Shown here piece after piece: positions 6,075 through 12,440 of a stretch of 12,440 nucleotides of DNA. How positions within the stretch are numbered: position 1 is the first letter of the stretch; every line of letters begins with the position of its first letter. This DNA comes from Sphingobacteriia bacterium. GTDB lineage: Bacteria; Bacteroidota; Bacteroidia; Chitinophagales; Chitinophagaceae. Under the pieces are notes generated by a model. That model was not told the DNA's origin. It did no database searches and was given only the letters and a program-made list of their open reading frames with translations. The position numbers and the translations under genes were made by a program. The DNA is taken from assembly GCA_004294465.1 (NCBI GenBank), contig REAV01000176.1, positions 1 through 12,440 of the forward strand, written 5' to 3'.

Positions 6075-7649
6075 TTAAATGAATCGTTTTTTAATTTTAT
6101 TATATATGCCCAATATGATAATCAATATAGAACCAATCAATCCTATTAAAAATATATAATCACCATGTTTAACATAAAAGGTGATTTCATTGTTTAATGG
6201 AATATTGTATTTAATAATCGCAGCTTTGTTCCAAGGTTGCTGTTCTACAATCTGGCCCTTCTCATTGATAATTGCTGAAATGCCTGTATTGGCACTTCTT
6301 GCAACCCATCTTCTGGTTTCTATAGCACGTAATTTTGCATAAGCCAAATGTTGCAAATGCCCCGGAGTATTGCCCCACCATCCATCATTGGTAATGATGG
6401 TCAATAAATTGGCGCCTTGTTGAACATAACTGTTTACATATTCGCCATATATACTTTCATAACAAATAATCGGGGCCGCAATGATTTCATTTCCATTTGA
6501 TTTAAAAACAGATGATGAAGCTGATCTTCCATATCCGCCAGTACTTCCTCCAAATTGTTCGAAAACAGGGCTCATGAAACGAAGAAAAGATGGCAAAGAT
6601 TCAACACCAGGTACTAGTTTACTTTTATTATATAGTTGAATGGGCTCTCCTGCTTTGATGGCAATCGCTGCATTAAATGCATCGTAGTACATGCCTGAAG
6701 AACTTGCATGTGCGGTAGGCGTTTCTTTTATTGATCCATAATTTTTAAAAGTTTCGATTCCAGAAAGTATGGTAATATTCGGGTGCTGTCTTGCAAATTC
6801 AAAAATGGGTTGATAATATGGGTTACCCGTAATGTTCTCTTGCCATTCGGCTACACTCATAGCTGTTTCGGGCCAAATAATTAATTGAGTATTACTGTCT
6901 AATGCAGATGTTGAAAGCGATAATAATGAATTGATTTGCTGACTTGCATTGCTTAATTCAAATTTTTGATAAGGATCTATATTGGGTTGAACAACAATGA
7001 TGTTTTTATAAGCAGTTTTTTTTTCGCGATTAACTAAAGCGTTAAAATTAAAAATAGCGGTTAAAATAATTGGTAAAAGAAGAATCAATGTATATAATAC
7101 CCCCTTTTTTATTGTTCTTTGCTTATTTAAATCATTGTTGAATGAATAGCTTACTAAATTAAAATACAATACCAATAAAGATCCGCCACCAACACCTGTA
7201 TATTCATACCATTGTACATAAGTGGGATGACCTGCAAAAACATTGCCTAGTGTAAGCCATGGCCAGGACAGTTCCCAATTCAGGTGAATGTATTCAAAGC
7301 CTAACCAGAATAAACCTAACGCAACCAAGGAATATGGTTTACTGAATTTCGATTTGCAGATTGCATAACCCCACCAAGGCAAACACATCAATAAACTATT
7401 GGCTATAATGGCTGCAATTGCTCCAACGCTTGTTGAATTCCATAGCCACCAGGTGGTGGATGCATTCCAGATAAGCATTGTGATAAATGTGTAGCCAAAT
7501 ACTTCTTTTGGACTTTTTGAATGGTCAGCGACAAAAAGCAATGGTACAAAAGCAATAAAAATTAGAAAAGTAAAGTTCACATTGGGCCATGCAGCAAAGA
7601 GCAGCAAACCCGAAAGAACAGAGAGGACGAGCTTAAGTGTTTTTTTCAA
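6075..7649 (-). CDS. lnt: Apolipoprotein N-acyltransferase
   Basis: Lnt transfers an acyl chain from a phospholipid to the N-terminal cysteine of apolipoproteins, the last step of lipoprotein maturation in the inner membrane. The 524-residue protein has an N-terminal bundle of about seven hydrophobic segments between residues 5 and 205, including the WELSWPWLTLGNVFAG signature (125-140). A periplasmic nitrilase-like domain follows (about 214-485), then a final membrane segment (about 498-516) with a basic tail. The catalytic triad is visible as Glu261 in IIWPETAMS, Lys342 in YNKSKLVPGVE and Cys397 in PIICYESIYGE. TNDGWWGNTPG and RAIETRRWVARSANTGISAI are also diagnostic. It begins 21 bases after the guaB stop and is probably co-transcribed with it. 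Length and motifs are normal for a functional enzyme. Confidence 0.95.
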   Translation of the reverse strand: MKKTLKLVLSVLSGLLLFAAWPNVNFTFLIFIAFVPLLFVADHSKSPKEVFGYTFITMLIWNASTTWWLWNSTSVGAIAAIIANSLLMCLPWWGYAICKSKFSKPYSLVALGLFWLGFEYIHLNWELSWPWLTLGNVFAGHPTYVQWYEYTGVGGGSLLVLYFNLVSYSFNNDLNKQRTIKKGVLYTLILLLPIILTAIFNFNALVNREKKTAYKNIIVVQPNIDPYQKFELSNASQQINSLLSLSTSALDSNTQLIIWPETAMSVAEWQENITGNPYYQPIFEFARQHPNITILSGIETFKNYGSIKETPTAHASSSGMYYDAFNAAIAIKAGEPIQLYNKSKLVPGVESLPSFLRFMSPVFEQFGGSTGGYGRSASSSVFKSNGNEIIAAPIICYESIYGEYVNSYVQQGANLLTIITNDGWWGNTPGHLQHLAYAKLRAIETRRWVARSANTGISAIINEKGQIVEQQPWNKAAIIKYNIPLNNEITFYVKHGDYIFLIGLIGSILIIILGIYNKIKKRFI

Positions 7650-7670
7650 TCCAATTTATTTTAGAAGGTT

Positions 7671-9170
7671 TTATTTCCTGCTATAATTAGGCGCTTCTTT
7701 GGTAATATCTATATCATGTGCATGACTCTCTTTCATACCAGCATTGGTGATTTTAATGAATGTAGCTTTTTGCAATGCATCAATATTTTTTGCACCGCAA
7801 TAACCCATTCCAGATCTTAATCCACCAACGTATTGATAAATGATCTCGCTCAAACTTCCTTTATAAGCAACTCTTCCTTCAATTCCTTCTGGTACAAATT
7901 TTTTGATATCGGCTTCCACATCCTGAAAATAACGATCGCCACTTCCCTGGCTCATGGCCCCTAAGCTTCCCATGCCTCTATACTCTTTGAATTTTCTTCC
8001 TTCATAAATGATGGTTTCACCAGGGCTTTCTTCAACACCAGCAAACACACTTCCCATCATTACCATATTTGCTCCAGCAGCCAATGCTTTAACCATATCT
8101 CCAGTATAGCGAATACCACCATCTGCAATCAATGGAATACCCAATGGCTTTAGAGCAGCAGCAGCTTCCATCACAGCAGTTAATTGTGGTACACCTGCAC
8201 CTGCAACAATTCTGGTTGTGCAAATAGAACCTGGTCCTATTCCCACTTTAACACAATTGGCACCAGCAAGCGCTAAAGCTTTAGCACCTGCAGCGGTTCC
8301 TACATTGCCTGCAATAATTTGTAAATTTTTGAAATTCTTTCTCAATGCTTTCAAAGCTTCAATCACTCCCTTGCTATGGCCATGAGCACTATCTAATGTT
8401 ACTACATCTACCCCTACTTGCTGTAATGCATATGCTCTGTCCATGAGATCTTTGGTAATCCCTAATGCAGCGCCAGTAAGCAATCTGCCTAAATTGTCTT
8501 TTACCGCATTCGGAAAATTGCGGATTTGTAATATATCTCTATAAGTAATTAATCCAATTAACTTGCCTTGTTTATTTACTACAGGCAGTTTTTCGATTTT
8601 ATAATTTTGTAATATTTTTTCGGCTTTTTTAAGGTCGGTACCTTCAGGAGCAGTGATGAGATTTTCTTTTGTCATCACTTCTTTTACTTTCCGTTTTTTA
8701 TCGGTCTCAAAACGTAAATCTCTATTGGTTAATATGCCTACTAATTTTCCACCACCATCAATAATTGGAATTCCCCCAATTTTATTATCCTTCATTAATA
8801 ATAATGCATCTCCAATGGTTGCATCAACTAATAAAGTGATCGGATCTATGATCATGCCACTTTCACTACGTTTTACTTTACGTACTTGTTCGGCTTGTTT
8901 TTCAATCGACATGTTTTTGTGCAAAATGCCTAAGCCTCCTTCTCTTGCAAGGGCAATGGCCAAATTGGCTTCGGTAACAGTATCCATAGCAGCCGATAAA
9001 ATGGGCACATTCAGAATAATGTCTTTGGTAAGATGAGCACTAATGTTCACTTCTCTGGGAAGTACTTCGCTGAATGCGGGCATCAGCAGAACATCGTCAA
9101 AAGTTAATCCTTCACCAAATAAACGGGAAGTGGTTTTGCTTTTTGTGGAGCGGTTGAGGTTTGTTGCCAT
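7671..9170 (-). CDS. guaB: Inosine-5'-monophosphate dehydrogenase
   Basis: GuaB oxidises IMP to XMP with NAD+, the committed step of GMP synthesis. The 499-residue protein has the usual order: N-terminal barrel start with [18 protein letters not shown] (21-38), tandem CBS domains (about 105-220, each ending in a TNRD/TYRD-type turn), then the rest of the barrel. The active-site loop [11 protein letters not shown] (310-320) carries catalytic Cys317. DGGIR (350-354), GSVFAG (373-378), the flap after [10 protein letters not shown] (398-407) and the Arg413-Tyr414 dyad in GDRYFQD are all present. The frame stays open upstream to 9284 inside the divergent transporter gene. ATG 9170 is preferred because it gives a standard length and lies immediately downstream of a promoter box. 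It heads the guaB-lnt-hydrolase-SDR unit. Confidence 0.97.
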   Translation of the reverse strand: MATNLNRSTKSKTTSRLFGEGLTFDDVLLMPAFSEVLPREVNISAHLTKDIILNVPILSAAMDTVTEANLAIALAREGGLGILHKNMSIEKQAEQVRKVKRSESGMIIDPITLLVDATIGDALLLMKDNKIGGIPIIDGGGKLVGILTNRDLRFETDKKRKVKEVMTKENLITAPEGTDLKKAEKILQNYKIEKLPVVNKQGKLIGLITYRDILQIRNFPNAVKDNLGRLLTGAALGITKDLMDRAYALQQVGVDVVTLDSAHGHSKGVIEALKALRKNFKNLQIIAGNVGTAAGAKALALAGANCVKVGIGPGSICTTRIVAGAGVPQLTAVMEAAAALKPLGIPLIADGGIRYTGDMVKALAAGANMVMMGSVFAGVEESPGETIIYEGRKFKEYRGMGSLGAMSQGSGDRYFQDVEADIKKFVPEGIEGRVAYKGSLSEIIYQYVGGLRSGMGYCGAKNIDALQKATFIKITNAGMKESHAHDIDITKEAPNYSRK

Positions 9171-9173
9171 GTG

Positions 9174-9206
9174 CAAAGATAGTCTTGTGATCAAATTCCC
9201 TCCAAA
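9174..9206 (-). promoter_or_regulatory. Probable guaB promoter, possibly giving a leaderless mRNA
   Basis: On the minus strand TTTG (9206-9203), 21 bases, then TATCTTTG (9181-9174) match both elements of the Bacteroidota consensus exactly. Only three bases separate the -7 box from the ATG at 9170, so the usual start about four bases after the box would coincide with the first base of the start codon. Confidence 0.6.
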
Positions 9207-9217
9207 AATATTTATAG

Positions 9218-9225
9218 TAACTTTG
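9218..9225 (+). promoter_or_regulatory. Probable -7 box of the MFS transporter gene
   Basis: TAACTTTG matches TAnnTTTG exactly, and the inferred start near 9229 gives a leader of about 27 bases to the ATG at 9256. There is no good TTTG at the expected -33 distance, so the promoter may be weak or regulated. It lies 11 bases from the guaB -33 element in the opposite orientation. Confidence 0.4.
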
Positions 9226-9255
9226 CTGCATTTCCAAAATTGACTGCTCCTAACA

Positions 9256-10458
9256 ATGTCTGAATTAAAGCCAACTGCTACCACACCCTATTTTACTTTT
9301 CAGTTTGCGCTTCTATGTTTGAGCAATTTCCTGTTTGCCACTAGTTTTAATATGATGATTCCTGAGTTGCCAGGCTATCTTACTTCTTTAGGGGGAGCTG
9401 AATACAAGGGATTGATTATTGCTTTATTTACTTTAATGGCAGGTATTTCCAGACCCTTTAGCGGAAAACTTACCGATACTGTAGGAAGGGTTCCGGTAAT
9501 GATTTTTGGTTCATTGGTCTGTGTAGTATGTAGTTTATTATATCCTATGCTTACCAGTGTAGCAGGCTTTTTATTCCTTCGATTTTTACATGGGTTTTCC
9601 ACTGGGTTTAAGCCAACAGCAACTGCAGCATATGGTGCAGATGTAGTACATGAATCAAGAAGGGGAGAAGCATTGGGCGCATTGTCGATTGGGTATACTT
9701 TAGGATCTTCTGCCGGCCCCATGATTGGCAGTTATTTAGTAGACTATTTTAGTTATAACGTCATGTTTTATGTGTCTGCAGGCTTTGCCCTTGCATCTGT
9801 AGGGATTTTATACAATGTTAAAGAAACATTGAAGGATCCTCAGCCATTTAAGCTACAATTATTGACGATTAATAAAACAGAAATATTTGAAAAAACTGCA
9901 TTAAGGCCAGCCATTATTACTTTATTACTTTGTTTTTCAATCGGAACAATTCTAACGATAGCGCCCGATCTAAGCGAACATTTGGGATTGCACAATAAGG
10001 GATTATTTTTTGCATTTTTTACGATTGCTTCTTTATTAATCAGAGTGGTGGCTGCTAAAGTATCTGATCGATTTGGAAGGGTGCCCGTTTTGTTGGTATC
10101 TTCTTTTGTATTGGTAATCGCATTGATTGTTTTAGCATTTTCAAATTCAGTACCATTAATGATGATTGGATCGGTTATTTATGGTTTAAGCTGGGGAATA
10201 AATAGTCCTGCTTTGAGTGCATGGACGGTTGATCTTTGCGCTCCAGAAAATAGAGGAAAAGCGATTGCATCTATGTACATTGCTTTAGAAATTGGCATAG
10301 GTACTGGGGCCATTTTTTCTGCATGGATATACAATAACAATGCGGATCATTTCACCTATGCATTTTTGTTGCCCGGTTTTTTTGCGCTGCTTGCTTTTTT
10401 CTTATTGATTCGATGGAATAAAAAAGCTAAGCGAGCGCAATCTTTTTCCCAGGGATAA
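9256..10458 (+). CDS. Major facilitator superfamily transporter
   Basis: A 400-residue polytopic inner-membrane protein with about 12 hydrophobic segments in two six-helix halves, separated by a polar linker near residues 188-215. MFS motif A appears in both halves, as [12 protein letters not shown] (69-80) after helix two and [11 protein letters not shown] (267-277) in the second half. A motif C-like [16 protein letters not shown] (146-161) lies in helix five, a feature of drug- and metabolite-efflux antiporters, so export is more likely than import. The substrate cannot be told. The tail KKAKRAQ is basic and cytoplasmic. It is divergent from guaB with an 85-base shared intergenic region, and its last 32 bases overlap the end of dprA on the opposite strand. 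The start at ATG 9256 fits the promoter box at 9218. Confidence 0.9.
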   Translation: MSELKPTATTPYFTFQFALLCLSNFLFATSFNMMIPELPGYLTSLGGAEYKGLIIALFTLMAGISRPFSGKLTDTVGRVPVMIFGSLVCVVCSLLYPMLTSVAGFLFLRFLHGFSTGFKPTATAAYGADVVHESRRGEALGALSIGYTLGSSAGPMIGSYLVDYFSYNVMFYVSAGFALASVGILYNVKETLKDPQPFKLQLLTINKTEIFEKTALRPAIITLLLCFSIGTILTIAPDLSEHLGLHNKGLFFAFFTIASLLIRVVAAKVSDRFGRVPVLLVSSFVLVIALIVLAFSNSVPLMMIGSVIYGLSWGINSPALSAWTVDLCAPENRGKAIASMYIALEIGIGTGAIFSAWIYNNNADHFTYAFLLPGFFALLAFFLLIRWNKKAKRAQSFSQG

Positions 10459-11521
10459 CTTGAATCATTTGCTGAAGTTCTAAATTAAGGATGATTCCAG
10501 CCATTTTACCAGCGTTGAATCCTGTTTTAATCAACAATTCTTCCATAGAAATAGACGACTCTTTTTGCAATAGCTCAATCAGTATTTTTTCTTCATGATT
10601 TAAAGATTCGAATAGTTCCAAATGTTTTTTAAAGGGGTCTTTTTTTGCTGACCAGTTTAATGTTTCTAATAAATGTTCGGGGGAAGAAAATAATATGGCT
10701 TTGTTTTCTTGAATCAGTTTTAAACATCCACTACTTTTTGGGTCGTTGATTTTTCCGGGTACTGCAAATAATTCTCTGTTATAATGAAAAGCCAAATCTG
10801 CAGTAATCATACTCCCCCCTTTTACAGCAGTTTCAATAACAACGGTTGCGTCAGACATGCCAGCTACAATGCGGTTCCTTCTTGGAAAATTGTATTTATC
10901 TGTTGGCGTATTGCGATTAAACTCTGTGAGTAAGCCACCTTGTTCAATCATTTCCTTCGCTAATGATCGGTGTGCTCTTGGATATAAATTATCCAATCCA
11001 TGTGCTAATACGCCAATGGTGTTTTGCTTGTTTTTAAGTGCTGCTCTATGAGCAATTGCATCTATGCCAAATGCCAGACCACTAATTACTGTAGTGTTTG
11101 ATGGTAATTGTTCAATTAATTTTTCGGTGACTGATCTTCCATAATGAGAATTGGTTCTGGTGCCAATAATACTTATGATTCTTGTTTCATTCAATAATGC
11201 ATTGCCTTTATAATAGAGTAATGTTGGAGCATCATAACAATTCATTAAACGCGTAGGATAAAAATGATCGCCAATCATTAATGGTTGTATAGCATGCTTT
11301 TGGATGAAATTCATTTCTTCATCTACTCTTTTAAAATCGTTCCAACCTTTAATATTACTAGCTGTCCATTCACCAATGCCATCTATTTGACATAAGGCTG
11401 TTTTAGATGCTTTAAAAATATCCGCTGGATTAGAAAAATGTTCCAACAATTTTTTTTGTAAGACTGGTCCAATGGTAGGAACCATCGTAAGGGCAATCCG
11501 ATGCCTTAAATCTGCATGCAT
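10427..11521 (-). CDS. dprA: DNA-processing protein DprA
   Basis: DprA binds single-stranded DNA entering during transformation and loads RecA on it; many non-competent bacteria also keep it. The 364-residue protein has an N-terminal helix-hairpin-helix region (about 5-60, with IDGIGEWTASNI), the extended Rossmann fold (about 85-285) and a C-terminal winged-helix-like domain (about 305-360). Diagnostic motifs are IIGTRTNSHYGR (118-129), SGLAFGIDAIAHRAAL (147-162), GLDNLYPRAHRSL (175-187), FPRRNRIVAGMSDATVVIE (212-230) and KGGSMITADLA (234-244). All core elements look intact. It follows the OmpA-family gene by 56 bases on the same strand, without a clear promoter of its own in that gap, so read-through is possible. 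Its 3' end lies inside the 3' end of the convergent transporter gene. Confidence 0.95.
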   Translation of the reverse strand: MHADLRHRIALTMVPTIGPVLQKKLLEHFSNPADIFKASKTALCQIDGIGEWTASNIKGWNDFKRVDEEMNFIQKHAIQPLMIGDHFYPTRLMNCYDAPTLLYYKGNALLNETRIISIIGTRTNSHYGRSVTEKLIEQLPSNTTVISGLAFGIDAIAHRAALKNKQNTIGVLAHGLDNLYPRAHRSLAKEMIEQGGLLTEFNRNTPTDKYNFPRRNRIVAGMSDATVVIETAVKGGSMITADLAFHYNRELFAVPGKINDPKSSGCLKLIQENKAILFSSPEHLLETLNWSAKKDPFKKHLELFESLNHEEKILIELLQKESSISMEELLIKTGFNAGKMAGIILNLELQQMIQVIPGKKIALA

Positions 11522-11577
11522 AAAATCTTTATACCAAAATGCAATAAAAATGAATCAGGGTATAGCGTATAAATACT

Positions 11578-12440
11578 TTAAATCTGGGTGATAGTAACGG
11601 TGATTCTTCTGTTTTTAGCTTTCCCTGATTCTGTTTTATTATCCCCAATGGGTTGGCTATCACCAAAACCTTTGAATCGAAGTCGATTGTTAGTAATGCC
11701 TTTATTAATCAACCAGTCTACAATGGATTTGGCCCTGTTTTCGGAAAGTAGTTGATTATCTGACTGTTTGCCAACATTATCGGTATGTCCGCTAATGAGT
11801 ACTTGAAGAGAAGGATTTTCTATGAGTACCTGTAATAATTTTTCTAATTCAATATATGCATCTTGTGGAAGCTGGTATGAATTGGTGGTAAATTGAATAT
11901 TTCTAAAAGTTAATGAAGCGTTTAACTCAATAGGTTGTAATGCAATATCTTTTTGATAAACACTGTCTGCTTGCTTATTGCTGAGTTCGTATAACTCATT
12001 AAAGTATAAATATCCTTTTCTATTTACAGAAAAGGTATAGTCTTTACCTATCGGTAGCGTAATAAAATATTCACCTGTTTCATCTGTTTGAACTTTCATC
12101 AACACGGTTCCAGTTGCATTATTAATCAACTCAACTGAAGAAGGTAATTTTTTGCCCGTTTTTTTATCGATGATTTTTCCTTTTACATATAAGGTTCTGT
12201 TGGGTCTTATATCTGGTCGCATTTCAAATTTATACAAATCAAGTTGCCCTCTGCTATCACTTCGGTCACTTGCATAGTATGCAGTTAAGCCATCTGCAGA
12301 AACTGCCAAACTGCCTTCATTTTCTATTGTATTAATTGGATAGCCCAGGTTTTCCGGAATACCCCATTCTCCTTTATTGTTTTTTCGAACGATGTATAAG
12401 TCTGTTCCACCATATCCAGGTAAACCATCTGAAGTAAAAT
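11578..12440 (-). CDS. OmpA-family envelope protein with PD40 and regulatory-like domains, N-terminus outside the window
   Basis: The frame is open to the right edge (286 whole codons visible), so only the C-terminal part is seen and no start should be assigned. Reading from the edge there are two PD40/WD40-like beta-propeller strands with the SDG...GGTDLY and SADGLTAYYASDR...LDLY pattern (12438-12220). A carboxypeptidase-regulatory-like beta-sandwich follows (about 12195-11990, VKGKIIDKKTGKKLP...DETGEYFITLP). Last is an OmpA C-terminal peptidoglycan-binding domain (about 11913-11587) with SGHTDN (around 11787), a LLSENRAKSIVDWL helix and the final NRRITVTI. This domain order matches PorE, a peptidoglycan-anchored lipoprotein of the type IX secretion system, but many Bacteroidota paralogues share it and the N-terminal TPR region that PorE has is not in view. 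It should sit in the periplasm, attached to the outer membrane. Confidence 0.87.
   Translation of the reverse strand, partial: FTSDGLPGYGGTDLYIVRKNNKGEWGIPENLGYPINTIENEGSLAVSADGLTAYYASDRSDSRGQLDLYKFEMRPDIRPNRTLYVKGKIIDKKTGKKLPSSVELINNATGTVLMKVQTDETGEYFITLPIGKDYTFSVNRKGYLYFNELYELSNKQADSVYQKDIALQPIELNASLTFRNIQFTTNSYQLPQDAYIELEKLLQVLIENPSLQVLISGHTDNVGKQSDNQLLSENRAKSIVDWLINKGITNNRLRFKGFGDSQPIGDNKTESGKAKNRRITVTITQI

Noticed and set aside
8653..9036. 127-codon plus-strand open frame inside guaB.
   Set aside because: Antisense to conserved CBS-domain and barrel codons of guaB, with no recognisable domain; it is a frame shadow.
9171..9284. Extended N-terminus of guaB reaching into the transporter gene.
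   Set aside because: It would cover both promoters and the transporter start, and add 38 residues not found in IMP dehydrogenases.
9375..9722. 115-codon minus-strand open frame inside the transporter gene.
   Set aside because: Antisense to the transmembrane region of a clear MFS gene and without any family motif.
11531..11564. TATACC/GGTATA inverted repeat between the OmpA-family gene and dprA.
   Set aside because: Only six-base arms with a 22-23-base spacer and no T-run after it; too weak for a terminator or a confident operator.

Overview
The window is about 12.4 kb of AT-rich, densely coding chromosome with no mobile element, CRISPR array or RNA gene visible. It most likely comes from a member of the Bacteroidota, possibly Chitinophagaceae or a neighbouring family (inference). 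The grounds are: several promoters fit the Bacteroidota vegetative consensus (TTTG, about 20 bases, TAnnTTTG); A-rich rather than Shine-Dalgarno-like sequence precedes the start codons; and the right end carries a PD40/carboxypeptidase-regulatory/OmpA protein of a type common in this phylum.

Layout. (1) 1-138, minus: the first 46 codons of glyA, divergent from a plus-strand pair at 328-2329 made of a sugar-phosphate nucleotidyltransferase with a left-handed beta-helix tail and a nitronate monooxygenase/FabK-like flavoprotein. (2) 2322-4382, minus: a compact three-gene sulfur cassette, read as sulfide:quinone oxidoreductase-like flavoprotein, single-cysteine TusE/DsrC protein, and DsrE2-type protein. 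Its promoter has a good -7 box and no recognisable -33 box. In place of the -33 box is a Crp/Fnr-type palindrome centred near -41, and a second perfect palindrome lies further upstream. (3) 4492-9170, minus: a probable operon guaB, lnt, alpha/beta hydrolase, SDR dehydrogenase, with gaps of 21, 27 and 8 bases. The guaB promoter is so close to the start codon that the mRNA may be leaderless. (4) 9256-10458, plus: an MFS transporter divergent from guaB, overlapping tail-to-tail by 32 bases with dprA. (5) 10427-12440, minus: dprA, preceded by the C-terminal part of an OmpA-family envelope protein that runs off the window.

Most genes are housekeeping: one-carbon metabolism, GMP synthesis, lipoprotein maturation, DNA uptake/recombination and envelope. 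The part that deserves attention is the sulfur cassette. An enzyme that would produce sulfane sulfur is followed by two sulfur-carrier proteins, with no dsrAB, tusBCD or sHdr genes in view, and with an apparent dedicated activator site. A sulfide-to-persulfide relay under Crp/Fnr control is my reading of this; the terminal acceptor is unknown.
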